Below, piece after piece: positions 1 through 9,867 of a DNA stretch of 58,603 nt. The notes below the pieces were generated by a model. It searched no databases and was not told where the DNA came from. It was given only the letters and a program-made list of their open reading frames with translations. The translations under genes were made by a program, and so were the position numbers. Positions within the stretch are counted from its first letter, which is position 1. Every line of letters begins with the position of its first letter. Source of the DNA: Betaproteobacteria bacterium (GTDB lineage Bacteria; Pseudomonadota; Gammaproteobacteria; Burkholderiales; Rhodocyclaceae); NCBI GenBank assembly GCA_016194935.1, contig JACQAO010000054.1, positions 1-58,603 of the forward strand. Direction: 5' to 3'.

Positions 1-255
1 CGGATCGCGCCGGCCAGCCAGCATCGTCAGCGGCGGGCCGAGCAGGGCTGCGGCAAGCGAGAACCAGGTGACGAACCTGCCGGCCTCGGCGAGCGACAGC
101 TTGAGATCCTGCGCCATCGCCGGTAACAGGCCCACGACGACAAACTCCGTCGTGACGATCACGAACATCGTGAAGGCGAGCAAGCCAACAGCGAGAGTGA
201 AGGAGGGCGCAGGCTCCACAGCCCGCATCCGCGTTCCGTCCGATTCGACGGTCAC
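1..255 (-). CDS. MFS transporter, N-terminal part (cut by window edge)
   Basis: The first 85 codons of a major facilitator superfamily drug/sugar efflux permease; the rest lies outside the window. After a short polar leader there is a first membrane helix (about residues 19-43, ending VVVGLLPAMAQDL), then the cytoplasmic-loop entry LSLAEAGRFV and a second helix ending LTMLAGRRD, the usual TM1-TM2 pattern of AraJ-type permeases. The GTG start at 255 overlaps the TGA of the upstream dehydrogenase (GTGA), so the two are probably translationally coupled; an ATG ten codons in is an alternative. With the two dehydrogenases it probably forms an operon controlled by the divergent TetR-type regulator. 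Substrate unknown. Confidence 0.8.
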   Translation of the reverse strand, partial: MTVESDGTRMRAVEPAPSFTLAVGLLAFTMFVIVTTEFVVVGLLPAMAQDLKLSLAEAGRFVTWFSLAAALLGPPLTMLAGRRDP

Positions 256-992
256 GCGTTGGCGCCGCCGTCGATGGTGAGACCGGCGCCGGTCACGCAG
301 CGGCTTTCCTCGCTCGCCAGCCAGGCGACGAGGCCGGCGATGTCGCGCGGCTCGGCAAAACGGGGAATTGCCATCAGGCTGCGTTGCGCATCGGCGTGCG
401 CACCGTTGGCGGGATTCATGTCCGTGTCGGTCGAGCCGGGATGCACGATGTTGACGGTGATGCCGCGTGGCCCAAGGTCGCGCGCCATGCCCTTGGTGAG
501 TCCGATGAGTGCCGCCTTGCTGAGACTATAGAGGCTTAATCCCGGCATGGGTACGCGTTCGGCCAGGTTGCTGCCGATTGTGATGATTCTGCCGCCCTCG
601 CCCATGTGGGCGGCCGCCGCTTGGGAGGCGACGAACACCGCCCGCACGTTGATGGCAACCGTGCGTTCGAAGTCATCGAGCGTCAGGGCGTCGAGTGGCT
701 TGGCGACGAAAATGCCGGCGTTATTAACCAGGATATCGAGCCGGTTCAATTCGGCGACGGTACGTTCCACAGCCGCCCGGACGGCGGCAGGATCGGCGTG
801 GTCCGCAACAATCGCCAGGCCTCGCTGGCCGGTTCGCTCGATCTCAGCTATGACAGTGCGGGCCTTGTCGCCCGCACTGATGTAGGTCAGCGCGACGTCC
901 GCACCCTCGCGTGCCAGACGTTCGGCGATTGCGGCGCCCATGCCCCGGCTGCCACCAGTCACCAGTGCTACCTTACTACTAATTTTCCTCAT
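252..992 (-). CDS. SDR family oxidoreductase (classical short-chain dehydrogenase)
   Basis: A 246-residue NAD(P)-dependent short-chain dehydrogenase/reductase of classical length. The cofactor motif TGGSRGMG is at about residues 12-19, NNAG at 90-93, and the catalytic residues Ser141, Tyr155 and Lys159 (YSLSK) are present. The C-terminus, GAGLTIDGGANA, is typical of FabG-like and glucose-1-dehydrogenase-like members. The substrate cannot be told from sequence. A GGAG motif precedes the ATG at 992. It lies 146 bases downstream of a second SDR gene on the same strand and overlaps the following transporter gene by 4 bases. Confidence 0.9.
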   Translation of the reverse strand: MRKISSKVALVTGGSRGMGAAIAERLAREGADVALTYISAGDKARTVIAEIERTGQRGLAIVADHADPAAVRAAVERTVAELNRLDILVNNAGIFVAKPLDALTLDDFERTVAINVRAVFVASQAAAAHMGEGGRIITIGSNLAERVPMPGLSLYSLSKAALIGLTKGMARDLGPRGITVNIVHPGSTDTDMNPANGAHADAQRSLMAIPRFAEPRDIAGLVAWLASEESRCVTGAGLTIDGGANA

Positions 993-1138
993 TCGTCAGA
1001 CTCCATTTCGTTCGCTTGATCAAAACCTCTGCCTGCGCGACTCCGCGCGCTTGAGATTTAAAATTAATCGTCTGTGGCCGACCGCACTTGCTGTGCCTTT
1101 TCTGGGAGCTGCGGCAGTCGGCTACTCTCGGCCTATAT

Positions 1139-1903
1139 TCAAGTTCTATTGATCGAAACCCCGCCATCGGCTAGCAGAACGGTTCCGGTCGTGAAAGTCG
1201 AAGCGTCCGATGCCAGGTAGAGCACCGACCTTGCGATCTCGTCCGGTGTTGCGACGCGCTTAAGGGCATGGAGGCCTACGATGAAACTCTGCGACTCCGC
1301 AGTATTGTTCATTGCGCGGTACATGGGCGTGTCGGTGCCGCCCGGCGCAATAGCATTCACTCGGATGCCTTTCGGGCCAAACTCGGCCGCGAGTGCCTGA
1401 GTGAGGCCAATCAATCCTGCTTTGCTCGCCGCGTAGGCGGCTACACCCGGAAACCCGACCGTATGTCCGACGAATGTCGAAGTGAAGATCAAAGAACCAC
1501 CGCCTCGGTTCAGCATCGCCGGAATCTGGTACTTCGCTCCAAGAAATGCACTCGTCAGATTTGTCTCCACAGTGTCCTTCCACCCGGCGAGCGACACATC
1601 AGGCGTCGCACCCATCTCACCAAGCGTGCCGGCATTGTTGAACGCGACATTGAGACCGCCGAAACGGTCTATTGCAAACTCGACCAAAGCTTTTGCAAAG
1701 ACCTCATCCTTAACATCGCCGGCAAGCGCGGCAGCATGACCGCCCGCTTGGGTGATTTCCTTAACAAGTGCGTCAAGTTCCGGTTGACGTCGCGCGGTGA
1801 CGATGACTTTAGCGCCCTCGCTGGCGAATAGCTTCGATGTTGCATAACCAATTCCTGTACTTGCTCCGGTAATAATGGCGACTTTGTTGGACAGCGCATT
1901 CAT
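1139..1903 (-). CDS. SDR family oxidoreductase
   Basis: A 254-residue classical short-chain dehydrogenase. The Rossmann motif TGASTGIG is at residues 12-19, NNAG at 89-92, Ser142, Tyr157 and Lys161 (YAASK) form the catalytic set, and the C-terminus TTGTVLLADGGVSI is normal for the family. It is only a distant paralogue of the SDR downstream. The ATG has a good upstream GAGGAG. The gene is divergent from a TetR-type regulator with a 214-base gap, the usual arrangement in which the regulator represses the adjoining enzymes. Substrate unknown. Confidence 0.9.
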   Translation of the reverse strand: MNALSNKVAIITGASTGIGYATSKLFASEGAKVIVTARRQPELDALVKEITQAGGHAAALAGDVKDEVFAKALVEFAIDRFGGLNVAFNNAGTLGEMGATPDVSLAGWKDTVETNLTSAFLGAKYQIPAMLNRGGGSLIFTSTFVGHTVGFPGVAAYAASKAGLIGLTQALAAEFGPKGIRVNAIAPGGTDTPMYRAMNNTAESQSFIVGLHALKRVATPDEIARSVLYLASDASTFTTGTVLLADGGVSINRT

Positions 1904-2117
1904 TTTGCATACTCCTCTATAGTTTAGTTAAACTTCGTCCCGTGCTCGCTCTGCCACTCGCTGGCGCGACGACATCGTAAATAGATACTTGTGGCCACCT
2001 TGTCTTAGTCCAGTCAGGTTAATTTTCATTTATGTGTCAAGCGATACAGAATATAATCCACTGCTGAACTTAGATCAAGGTATTTATTTGCTGATCGACA
2101 CAAAAAGGAGATTTTCC
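1904..2117. promoter_or_regulatory. Divergent promoter region between SDR gene and TetR regulator
   Basis: An AT-rich 214-base gap. Just upstream of the SDR ribosome-binding site is an inverted repeat, AGTTT-N4-AAACT at 1921-1934, a possible operator for the TetR-type protein. On the plus strand a perfect TATAAT lies at 2052-2057, about 60 bases before the regulator's start; its -35 (TTTATG at 2029-2034) is poor. The repeat and the -10 are seen directly; the regulatory roles are inferred. Confidence 0.4.
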
Positions 2118-2744
2118 ATGACACAGCGAGGCCGACCGCGCAGCTTCGACCGCGCAGCTGCACTACGGCGGGCGATGGAGGTGTTCTGGGCGCAGGGATA
2201 TGACGGCACGTCCATGTCGAACCTGATCGCCGCAATGAACGTCAATTCGCCGAGTATCTATGCTGCTTTTGGCAGCAAGGAGGCGCTGTTCCGCGAAGCG
2301 GTGGCGCTCTATCGTGAAACAGAAGGCGGGCGAATCTTGAGCGCCATGACGACCGCGCCATCGACGCGTGCGGCGATTGAAACCATGTTGCGCGTAAGCG
2401 CGGAAGAATATACCCGGCCCGGCAAGCCGCGCGGCTGTCTCATCGTGCTCGGAGCACTGCATGCCGACGACGGAAATGAAGTCATGCGCCGGGAGTTGCA
2501 AGTGCATCGCGCGGAGAGCTTGACCATGCTCCTCCAGCGCCTCAAGCGCGGCGTCGCCGAGGGCGAATTACCGAACGGGCCGGACTGGCGGGCAATCGCA
2601 ACGTTCTACATTACGGTTCAGCAGGGCATGTCGATCCAGGCGCGCGACGGCGCTACACGCAAAGCCCTCCTCGCGGTTGCCGACTGCGCCATTGCGGCGT
2701 GGGACGGTCTCGTCTCTTATCGTCGCGACGGAAGAGCTTTGTAG
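2118..2744 (+). CDS. TetR/AcrR family transcriptional regulator
   Basis: A 208-residue one-component repressor. The N-terminal helix-turn-helix (about residues 8-50) carries FDRAAALRRAMEVFWAQGYD and the turn region MSNLIAAMNVNSPSIYAAFG, followed by KEALFREAVALY, matching the AcrR-type DNA-binding domain; the rest is the all-helical ligand domain. The start was placed at ATG 2118 because AAAGGAG ends 7 bases upstream and the HTH then begins at the normal distance; the reading frame stays open further upstream but without family similarity. It is divergent from the SDR-SDR-MFS genes and probably represses them. Ligand unknown. Confidence 0.9.
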   Translation: MTQRGRPRSFDRAAALRRAMEVFWAQGYDGTSMSNLIAAMNVNSPSIYAAFGSKEALFREAVALYRETEGGRILSAMTTAPSTRAAIETMLRVSAEEYTRPGKPRGCLIVLGALHADDGNEVMRRELQVHRAESLTMLLQRLKRGVAEGELPNGPDWRAIATFYITVQQGMSIQARDGATRKALLAVADCAIAAWDGLVSYRRDGRAL

Positions 2745-2817
2745 GGGAAAGACGCCAATTTTACAATGCGGTGCGCCGGGATTTCTCTGAAACGGCTGAG
2801 TAATGACGGTTCTGCCG

Positions 2818-3240
2818 CTACCCAGCCTCGACGATGCTCACTGCCTCGGCGGGCCTGACGATGCGAATGCTGTTGTACTTGCCGCCCAGACTATGCAAAT
2901 GCTTGTCGCCGGAGACGATCATGTCAGCGTTGGCGGTCAAGGCGCAAGCCAGTACCTGATCGTCGGAGGGGTCGGCTGCAATGGTTGGCGGGATTGCCGA
3001 AGGTGCTATGACGGTAGCTAATTCTGCATAGCCCAACACCAACTCTTCGCGCGACAAGCTGGTGGCGGCAAGCGCTTTGGCGAATTTGGCGCGAGTCAAA
3101 ATGCCGGCCAATTCAGCCAGCAAGCGAGTGCTGGTAAAAAGTTCGAGTTCCCCGGTTTGCGCCGCATCGAGTAAGCGTGCCGGTGCGCCGTTCCACAACA
3201 AGCCCGACACCACCACGTTGGTGTCGAGTACCAGGCGCAT
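2818..3240 (-). CDS. PIN-domain toxin (putative TA system toxin, PIN family)
   Basis: A 140-residue PIN-domain ribonuclease-type protein. It starts MRLVLDTNVVVSGLLW, with the first acidic metal ligand at Asp6, and has further acidic residues in AADPSDDQVLACA and the C-terminal ADMIVSGDKHL strand, the pattern of the COG1569 group of putative toxins. Its start overlaps the stop of the small gene upstream (TGATG), the classical coupling of antitoxin then toxin. RNA cleavage is inferred from the family; the target is unknown. Confidence 0.85.
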   Translation of the reverse strand: MRLVLDTNVVVSGLLWNGAPARLLDAAQTGELELFTSTRLLAELAGILTRAKFAKALAATSLSREELVLGYAELATVIAPSAIPPTIAADPSDDQVLACALTANADMIVSGDKHLHSLGGKYNSIRIVRPAEAVSIVEAG

Positions 3241-3488
3241 CAGCCCACGGCCTGATTGCGTTGCACGGCGCGATAGGCATCCACTTCATCCTGAATTTCG
3301 TCCAGGCTCAAGGGCGGGATACCCGCCGCCGCTACCCGCTTGCGTGCCTCAGCCAGTTGCGCGATACGGCGATTGCGCACGGCTTCGCGTAACAGGGTTT
3401 GCAGAATATCCGGCTCCAATAGTCCCATCTGAGCAGCATCCTGCGCCAAGCGATCCGGTAAATTGAGTTTCAGTTCCAATGTCGTCAT
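3240..3488 (-). CDS. Antitoxin partner of the PIN toxin
   Basis: An 82-residue acidic, mostly helical protein beginning MTTLELKLNLPDRLAQDAAQ, with LLREAVRNRR and an acidic tail LSLDEIQDEVDAYRA. The layout (a short N-terminal strand and helices that could form a ribbon-helix-helix DNA-binding dimer, then a C-terminal toxin-binding tail) and the one-base overlap with the PIN gene suggest an antitoxin. It has no strong family signature that I recognise by eye. An AGGAGAG motif precedes the ATG at 3488. Confidence 0.75.
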   Translation of the reverse strand: MTTLELKLNLPDRLAQDAAQMGLLEPDILQTLLREAVRNRRIAQLAEARKRVAAAGIPPLSLDEIQDEVDAYRAVQRNQAVG

Positions 3489-3589
3489 GGCAGCTCTCCT
3501 TTTTGCAGGCTACAGGGCAATTCCATTGTGCTGTGAGAACTGGATTTTGTCGAGTGGCTCATCCAGCCATCGTTATCGAGGAACTCAAC

Positions 3590-6361
3590 CTACCCGCTAT
3601 TCCGCAATCCCGCCGCCACCCCGTTGATGGTCAGGTAGATGCTGCGCTGGATGCGTTCTTCGGTGGTGCCGGCGCGGTAGCGTTGCAGCAATTCGATTTG
3701 CAGATGGTTGAGCGGGTCGAGGTAGGGGAAGCGGTTGCGGATGGAGCGCTTGAGCAGGGGGTTGCCGTCGAGCAGCGCCTGCTGGCCGGTGATGGCGAGC
3801 AGGGCGTCTATGGAGGACTGCCATTCAGCTTTGAGGCGAGGGAAAATGGCGTTGCGCAAAGTCTCGTCCTGGACCAGTTGCGCATAGCGTTCGGCGATGG
3901 CGATGTCGGTCTTGGACAGCACCATGTCCATGTTCGACAGCAGGGTGCGGAAGAAGCCCCACTCGCGGTTCATCTCCGCCAGCAGTGCCATGCCGGTCTT
4001 GCCGTGCGCCTTTTTGTAGGCTTCCACCGCTGCGCCAAAGCCGTACCAGCCGGGCAGCATCAGGCGGCATTGCGCCCACGAAAAGACCCAGGGAATTGCG
4101 CGCAAGTCCTCGATGGCGGTGGTCTTTTTGCGTGAGGCCGGGCGGCTGCCGATATTCAGCGCGGCGATTTCGCTGATGACTGTCGATTCCCAGAAGTAGC
4201 GTTCGAAACCTTCGGTCTCATATACCAGATCACGATAGGCGGCGAAGGCGTGGGCCGAGAGTTGTTCCATCGCCGCCAGGAATTCCGGGCGCGGATCGTC
4301 GTGCTGCTGTGGCAGCAAAGTGGCTTCCAGGGTGGCGGCGGCGAAGATCTCCAGGTTGCGGCGGCCGAGTTCCGGGTTGGCGTATTTCGAGGCGATCACT
4401 TCACCTTGCTCGGTGATGCGGATGCGGCCTTGCACAGCGCCTTGCGGCTGAGCAAGCACTGCCTGGTAGCTGGGGCCGCCGCCGCGTCCGACTGAACCGC
4501 CGCGTCCGTGGAACAGGCGCAGGACGACGCCGTGGCGCTGCGTGACTTCGACCAGCGCGGTTTCGGCGCGATACAAGGACCAGCCTGAGGTAAGAAAGCC
4601 GCCGTCCTTGTTGCTGTCCGAATAACCCAGCATGGCCTCCTGCATTCCTCCGCGCGAATCGAGCAACTGCCGGTAGAGCGGCAAGCTGAGCAGCCGGTCG
4701 ATGATGTCGCCGCAATGCTCCAGGTCGGCGATGGTTTCGAACAGCGGCACGATGTTCACATCCAGCACGCCTTCCTGCGGCCGCAGCAGGCCGGCCTCCT
4801 TGAGCAGCAAGGCGACTTCGAGCAGATCCGAAACGCTGTCGGCTTTGGAGATGACGACGTTTTCGATGGCCGCTTTGCCGTAGCGTTGATGGATGGTGCG
4901 GGCGGCGCGGAAGATAGCGAGCTCGCTGCTGGTTTCGTCCGAATAGCTTACGTGGGGCGAGGCCAGCAGGCGCGGGGTTGACAGTTCCTCCAGCAACAGT
5001 TGGCAACGCCGGTTTTCGTCGAGCGCAGCATAGCCGGCGCCGGGGCGGGCGACTTCCAGCAGTTCCGCGACGCTGCGGGCGTGCACATCGGAGTTCTGGC
5101 GCAGGTCGAGCGCCGCCAGATGAAAGCCGAACACCGACACGGCGCGCCGCAAACGGCGCAGGCGGCCGCGCGCCAGCAACGCCGAATGGTGGGCGACCAG
5201 CGAGCGATGCAGTACGTCGAGATCGGCGCCGAACTCGGCGCAACTGGCGTAGGGTTCGGCAGCGGCAACGGCATGCAGCGGCGCGGCAAGATCGTCGAGC
5301 GCGCGGGCGGTGGCGGCGAGACGTGCGTAGATGCCGGCGATGGCGCGACGGTAGGGTTCGTCGTCGCGGTGCGGGCTGTGATCCGGCGATTGTGCGACCA
5401 GCGCTTTCATCTCATCGGAAATATCCACCAGCAACGTAGTCGGCGACAGATTGGCGCCGAGCTTGTGCAACTGTTCCAGATAGAAAGTCAGCGCCCGGCG
5501 GCTTTGCGCACGCATCGCTGTAGTCAACACCGGGGCGGTGACAAACGGGTTGCCGTCGCGGTCGCCGCCGATCCACGAACCGGGGCGTAAAAAAGGCGCC
5601 AGCTCTTCGCCGCTCCAGCCTGGCACGGTGGCGGCCAGGTGATCTTCCAGCGTGTTGTAAAGCCGCGGCAGCTCGCGCAGGAAAGTCGTGTCGTAATAGG
5701 TCAGGGCATTGGCGACTTCGTCCATCACCGACAGCTTGGCGCGCCGTAGCATCCGCGTTTGCCACAGTGTCAACACGGCGCGCCGCAGTGCTTCTTCATG
5801 CGACGAGAGTTCTTCCGGGGTCAGGGTGGTGCGGTCTCTTTCATCGAGCAGCCGGGCGATTTTCCATTGCGCATCGAGGATGCTTTTGCGCTGGACTTCG
5901 GTCGGGTGGGCGGTGAGCACCGGGCTGACGTGGGCGGTAGCGAAGAATTTCTCAAGTTGCCGGGCATCAATGCCGCTGGCAATAGCCCGCTCCAGGGCGT
6001 AGGGGAGGCTGCCGGCGCGCGGCGGCGAACCGGCAATGGCGTGGGCGCGGGCGCGGCGGATGTGATGCTGGTCTTCGGCGATGTTGGCGAGATGCGAGAA
6101 ATAACTGAAGGCGCGCACTACCTGGTTGGTCTGGTCGCGGCTCAGGCCGTCGAGAATTTTGACCAGTTCGCGCCGGGCATCGTCGTCGTCGTCGCGGTGA
6201 AAGCGGATCGCCAACTGACGCACACGTTCGACGGTATCGAAAATGGCAACGCCATCCTGGTCGCGCAAGGTGTCGCCGAGCAACCGGCCCAGCAGGCGGA
6301 TGTCGTCGCGCAGAGGCTGGTCCTTATCGGCGGCCAGCGCAGCGGTTTCGTGCCGTTTCAT
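3590..6361 (-). CDS. ppc: Phosphoenolpyruvate carboxylase
   Basis: Converts phosphoenolpyruvate and bicarbonate to oxaloacetate, replenishing the TCA cycle. The 923 residues match the bacterial enzyme. Signatures seen: [14 protein letters not shown] with the catalytic His at 152, the loop [31 protein letters not shown], the glycine-rich [14 protein letters not shown], and [21 protein letters not shown]. The C-terminus, [10 protein letters not shown], is the usual terminal motif (commonly RNTG) with Ser for Thr. The start ATG overlaps the stop of the thioredoxin-like gene upstream (ATGA), so the two are probably co-transcribed. Confidence 0.98.
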   Translation of the reverse strand: MKRHETAALAADKDQPLRDDIRLLGRLLGDTLRDQDGVAIFDTVERVRQLAIRFHRDDDDDARRELVKILDGLSRDQTNQVVRAFSYFSHLANIAEDQHHIRRARAHAIAGSPPRAGSLPYALERAIASGIDARQLEKFFATAHVSPVLTAHPTEVQRKSILDAQWKIARLLDERDRTTLTPEELSSHEEALRRAVLTLWQTRMLRRAKLSVMDEVANALTYYDTTFLRELPRLYNTLEDHLAATVPGWSGEELAPFLRPGSWIGGDRDGNPFVTAPVLTTAMRAQSRRALTFYLEQLHKLGANLSPTTLLVDISDEMKALVAQSPDHSPHRDDEPYRRAIAGIYARLAATARALDDLAAPLHAVAAAEPYASCAEFGADLDVLHRSLVAHHSALLARGRLRRLRRAVSVFGFHLAALDLRQNSDVHARSVAELLEVARPGAGYAALDENRRCQLLLEELSTPRLLASPHVSYSDETSSELAIFRAARTIHQRYGKAAIENVVISKADSVSDLLEVALLLKEAGLLRPQEGVLDVNIVPLFETIADLEHCGDIIDRLLSLPLYRQLLDSRGGMQEAMLGYSDSNKDGGFLTSGWSLYRAETALVEVTQRHGVVLRLFHGRGGSVGRGGGPSYQAVLAQPQGAVQGRIRITEQGEVIASKYANPELGRRNLEIFAAATLEATLLPQQHDDPRPEFLAAMEQLSAHAFAAYRDLVYETEGFERYFWESTVISEIAALNIGSRPASRKKTTAIEDLRAIPWVFSWAQCRLMLPGWYGFGAAVEAYKKAHGKTGMALLAEMNREWGFFRTLLSNMDMVLSKTDIAIAERYAQLVQDETLRNAIFPRLKAEWQSSIDALLAITGQQALLDGNPLLKRSIRNRFPYLDPLNHLQIELLQRYRAGTTEERIQRSIYLTINGVAAGLRNSG

Positions 6362-6903
6362 GACTTCTTCCTGCGCAACTGAACCAGTCCTTCGTCGATG
6401 CCGCGCTCGATGAATTCGCCGTAAAAATCCGCCAGCCGAAAGCCGACGATGGACTCAGACAGCAGCTTGCCGTCCGGGCCGTAGAACATCAGTGTCGGAG
6501 TGAATTGGACGTTTTGGCGCCGGGCGAAAGCACGATGCGTCGTTGCATGACCGGCGAAATCCTTGAGCGGAGCATCCCGATCGATGTCGATCTGTCTCAA
6601 CAGGACGCGCCCGGGGGAGGCCGGATCGTTGGCCATCGGCAGCAGAAATTCGCGCCGGGCGCGCTCGCACCAGGGGCAACCGGCCTGGCTGTAGAGCACC
6701 AGCAGGGGGATGCGGCGTTGACGCAGAAGTTGCGCATCAGCGGATAAATCGCGCGTAATCGGCAACGACGTATCGGCAGTCGACGGCGACTGCGCCAGAG
6801 CCGGTTCACCAGTCAAACCAAGTGTCCAGAAGGACAGGCATGCTAGAATCCGCAGGCAAAGACGCAGTCGGCGCGAAGCATTACGCTGCAATTGTGTCGT
6901 CAC
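6358..6903 (-). CDS. Secreted thioredoxin-fold protein (CPWC)
   Basis: A 181-residue exported thioredoxin-like protein. The start is placed at GTG 6903 because AGAGGA lies just upstream and a signal peptide follows at once (basic RRLRLCLR, hydrophobic core to about residue 31, ALAQ cleavage site); an upstream start would overlap hemC. The mature part has the redox motif CPWC at 76-79 and the cis-proline region [11 protein letters not shown]. It resembles SoxW/DsbD-gamma-like periplasmic thioredoxins, with reduction or repair of periplasmic thiols the likely role; the partner is unknown. It is divergent from hemC with 27 bases between. Confidence 0.85.
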   Translation of the reverse strand: MTTQLQRNASRRLRLCLRILACLSFWTLGLTGEPALAQSPSTADTSLPITRDLSADAQLLRQRRIPLLVLYSQAGCPWCERARREFLLPMANDPASPGRVLLRQIDIDRDAPLKDFAGHATTHRAFARRQNVQFTPTLMFYGPDGKLLSESIVGFRLADFYGEFIERGIDEGLVQLRRKKS

Positions 6904-6930
6904 AAATTTCCTCTTCCGGCCAGTTGAATC

Positions 6931-7881
6931 GTGGATAAAAGTGTTCCCGAGCGTATCGTCATCGCCACGCGCGAATCGCGTCTTGCACTTTGGCAGGCCG
7001 GGCATGTGCGCGACCTGTTGCAGCGATTATACCCAGCCTGTCGCGTCGAACTGCTGGGAATGACTACGCGCGGCGATCAAATTCTCGACCGGCCGCTTGC
7101 CAGGATCGGCGGCAAGGGCCTGTTCGTCAAGGAACTGGAAACTGCGCTGCTCGACGGCAGCGCCGATATTGCCGTGCATTCGATGAAGGATGTGCCGATG
7201 CAGTTGCAGCCGGAGTTTGCCCTGGCGGCCATCGGCCCGCGCGAAAATCCGCTCGACGCTTTCGTTTCAAACCGCTACGCAAGTCTCGATGAAATGCCGC
7301 CGGGCGCCGTGGTCGGCACCTCCAGCCTGCGCCGCGAAGCGCAACTGCACGCCAATTTCCCCATGCTGGCCGTGACCAGCCTGCGCGGCAATCTCGACAC
7401 GCGGCTGCGCAAGCTGGATAGCGGCGAGTATGGCGCAATCATTCTGGCGGCTGCGGGGCTGACGCGGCTTGGCCTGGGCGCGCGCATCCGCGCCGTACTG
7501 CCGGCGGAACTGTCCCTGCCCGCCGCGGGGCAGGGCGCGCTGGGCATCGAGGCCCTGGCTGCGCGTCCCGAAGTCGCCGCCTGGCTGGCGCCACTCAACG
7601 ATCCCGCCACCGCCGCCTGCGTGCGCGCCGAGCGCGCCGTCTCGCGCGATCTGGCCGGTAGTTGCGAAGTACCGCTGGGGGCTTATGCGGTGGCGCAGGA
7701 CGAATCACGGCAATTGTGGTTGCGCGGTTTCGTCGCCACGCCCGACGGCCAGCGTTTTGCCCGCGCCGAACTCACTGGCGCAGCCGCCGATCCCGAGGCG
7801 TTGGGTGCGCGGCTGGCCGGGGAATTGCGCGCCCAGGGGGCTGTCGAGATTCTTGCCGAACTGGCGCCGGCAATGCCATGA
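6931..7881 (+). CDS. hemC: Porphobilinogen deaminase (hydroxymethylbilane synthase)
   Basis: Polymerises four porphobilinogens into hydroxymethylbilane in haem synthesis. The 316 residues are the normal length. Seen: [12 protein letters not shown] near the N-terminus, HSMKDVPM with the catalytic Asp87, [21 protein letters not shown], and [13 protein letters not shown] with Cys245, which carries the dipyrromethane cofactor. The start codon is GTG. It is the first gene of a tightly packed hemC-hemD-hemX-hemY operon; its stop overlaps the hemD start (ATGA). Confidence 0.98.
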   Translation: MDKSVPERIVIATRESRLALWQAGHVRDLLQRLYPACRVELLGMTTRGDQILDRPLARIGGKGLFVKELETALLDGSADIAVHSMKDVPMQLQPEFALAAIGPRENPLDAFVSNRYASLDEMPPGAVVGTSSLRREAQLHANFPMLAVTSLRGNLDTRLRKLDSGEYGAIILAAAGLTRLGLGARIRAVLPAELSLPAAGQGALGIEALAARPEVAAWLAPLNDPATAACVRAERAVSRDLAGSCEVPLGAYAVAQDESRQLWLRGFVATPDGQRFARAELTGAAADPEALGARLAGELRAQGAVEILAELAPAMP

Positions 7882-8711
7882 ATGCGACGAACGCGATAAT
7901 GCAGAAGCAGGCCTCGTTGCCGCTGCGCAACCGGCATATCGTGGTGACCCGTCCTGCCGAGCAGGCCAGTCATCTGGCCGGGATCATCACGCAAGCCGGC
8001 GGCAGCGCGGTACTGTTTCCGGTGCTGGCGATTCACGATGTCGACGATCCGCAGCCGTTGTTGAATATCGCCGCCCGGCTGGATGACTTCGACCTGGCCG
8101 TATTCGTCAGCCCCAACGCCGTCAACAAGGCGCTTACCAGCGTTGTTGCGCAGCGCGTATGGCCCGCCCACCTGCGTGTGGCTGTCATGGGCCACACCAG
8201 CGAACGTGCGCTGGCGCGATTCGGGATTTCCGACGTCATCGCGCCGCTCACCCGCTTCGATTCCGAGGCGCTGCTGGAACTGCCGGAACTGCGCGAGATG
8301 CGCGGCAAGCGCGTCGTCATATTTCGCAGCGACGGCGGTCGTGAACTACTCGGCGATACATTGACGGCGCGTGGCGCGATGATCGAGTACGTCAGTTGTT
8401 ATCGGCGCGGCAAGCCGGTTGCCGATGCCGCGCCGCTTCTTCAATTATGGCAACAGCATGCACTGGACGCCTTCACCGTCACCAGCAGCGAGGGTCTGCG
8501 CAACCTGGTCGAGATGCTGGACAGTCACGGCCAGGCCTTGCTGAAAGATACGCCGCTCTTCGCGCCGCATGCGCGCATCGTCGAGGAAGCGCGCCTGCTG
8601 GGCCTGCCGCAGCTTGTGACGACAGCGCCGGGCGACGAGGGACTGCTGGCCGGACTGATCGCATACTTTTCTGCTGCTGAAAACCTGCGGCCCACGCAAA
8701 ATGGAAACTGA
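7878..8711 (+). CDS. hemD: Uroporphyrinogen-III synthase
   Basis: Closes hydroxymethylbilane to uroporphyrinogen III. About 277 residues from the ATG overlapping hemC's stop; a second ATG eight codons in is possible. Family features: [19 protein letters not shown] at the N-terminus, [38 protein letters not shown], and the C-terminal [16 protein letters not shown]. Sequence conservation in this family is low, so operon position is part of the call. Its last 11 bases overlap the start of hemX. Confidence 0.95.
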   Translation: MNATNAIMQKQASLPLRNRHIVVTRPAEQASHLAGIITQAGGSAVLFPVLAIHDVDDPQPLLNIAARLDDFDLAVFVSPNAVNKALTSVVAQRVWPAHLRVAVMGHTSERALARFGISDVIAPLTRFDSEALLELPELREMRGKRVVIFRSDGGRELLGDTLTARGAMIEYVSCYRRGKPVADAAPLLQLWQQHALDAFTVTSSEGLRNLVEMLDSHGQALLKDTPLFAPHARIVEEARLLGLPQLVTTAPGDEGLLAGLIAYFSAAENLRPTQNGN

Positions 8712-9867
8712 ACAATCCGCTTTACTGAGCGCGTCAACAACGGCCAGCGCGCCAACCATCGGCAGCCGCATACTGGCCGCGCTGGCGGCGCTGCGCCGCC
8801 CGTCGGTGCTGCTTGCCACCCTCGCCCTGTTGCTGCTCGGCTGGCAGTGGCTGGAAACACGCTCGCGCCTGACGGATTTGCAGCAGGAATTGGCCAAGCG
8901 ATTGGCCGAGGGCGACGCCATTGCCAATGAAAGCCGCACCCTGGCCAAGCAGAATCAGGAAATGCTGCAAGCGCTTGCCGCCAAGACCGGCAGTCTGGAA
9001 ACCAAATTGATCGAGGCGCAAGGCCAGCAACTGGCGCTCGAAAGCATGTACCAGGAATTGTCGAAGAGCCGCGACGAGCGCGTGCTGGCGGACATTGAGC
9101 AGGCGGTGTCGAATGCCGCACAGCAGTTGCAACTGACCGGCAACGTCGAGGGCGTGTTGATTACCCTGCAAGGCGTCGATGCACGGCTGGCGCGCACCGG
9201 ACAAGCGCGCCTGCTGCCGTTGCGCAAGCTCATCAACCGTGACATTGATCGCCTCAAGGCCTTGCCGCTGGCCGATGTGCCGGGCATTGCGCTGCGGCTG
9301 GAAAACGTCATCGGCGCGGTGGACAACCTGCCGCTGGCGTTCGAACAGCGCCCGCGGGTGGAACCTGTCGCCAAGGTCAAAAGCAACACTTCCGTCAATG
9401 GCAAACCCGGCAACACCAAGTCCCATGCCGCTGCCGAAAACAATTTCTGGCAGGACCTGGGACGCGACCTGTGGGCCGAACTGAAGCAACTGATCCGCGT
9501 AGTGCGTATCGACCATCCCGAGCCGGCGTTGCTGGCGCCCACCCAGGTATTTTTTCTGCGCGAAAATCTCAAGCTGCGCCTGATCGACGCCCGTCTCGCC
9601 CTGCTGCAACGCGACGGTCGAATTTACCGCGAGGATCTGCGTCAGGCGCGTGATCTGCTCGAACGCTATTTCGACACCCGTGAAAAATCCGTGAGCAACG
9701 CCATTGCCATGTTGAAAGACCTGTCCAGTGTCGACCTCAGCCTGGGATTGCCGACCTTCGACGCCACCCTGAACAGCATCCGTAACTTTAAGCTTGCGCG
9801 GGAAAACGACGCTCCACCGGTGACTTCCCGTCAGGGTTCCAAGGGCGGCGGCGGGGCCGCACGGTAA
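8701..9867 (+). CDS. hemX: HemX-family membrane protein (uroporphyrinogen-III C-methyltransferase-like)
   Basis: A 388-residue inner-membrane-anchored protein. One transmembrane helix is near residues 38-55 (LLATLALLLLGWQWLE), followed by a long coiled coil (LTDLQQELAKRLAEGDAIA and on through SLETKLIEAQGQQL) and a helical periplasmic domain ending in a Gly-rich tail. HemX proteins are often annotated as methyltransferases, but this one shows no SAM-binding motif; the role is probably organisational within haem synthesis. It overlaps hemD, and its stop overlaps the hemY start (TAATG). Confidence 0.9.
   Translation: METEQSALLSASTTASAPTIGSRILAALAALRRPSVLLATLALLLLGWQWLETRSRLTDLQQELAKRLAEGDAIANESRTLAKQNQEMLQALAAKTGSLETKLIEAQGQQLALESMYQELSKSRDERVLADIEQAVSNAAQQLQLTGNVEGVLITLQGVDARLARTGQARLLPLRKLINRDIDRLKALPLADVPGIALRLENVIGAVDNLPLAFEQRPRVEPVAKVKSNTSVNGKPGNTKSHAAAENNFWQDLGRDLWAELKQLIRVVRIDHPEPALLAPTQVFFLRENLKLRLIDARLALLQRDGRIYREDLRQARDLLERYFDTREKSVSNAIAMLKDLSSVDLSLGLPTFDATLNSIRNFKLARENDAPPVTSRQGSKGGGGAAR

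Noticed and set aside
1..255. Plus-strand 70-codon frame at 68-280
   Set aside because: The minus strand carries a clear MFS membrane-helix pattern coupled to the SDR gene; the plus frame is its shadow.
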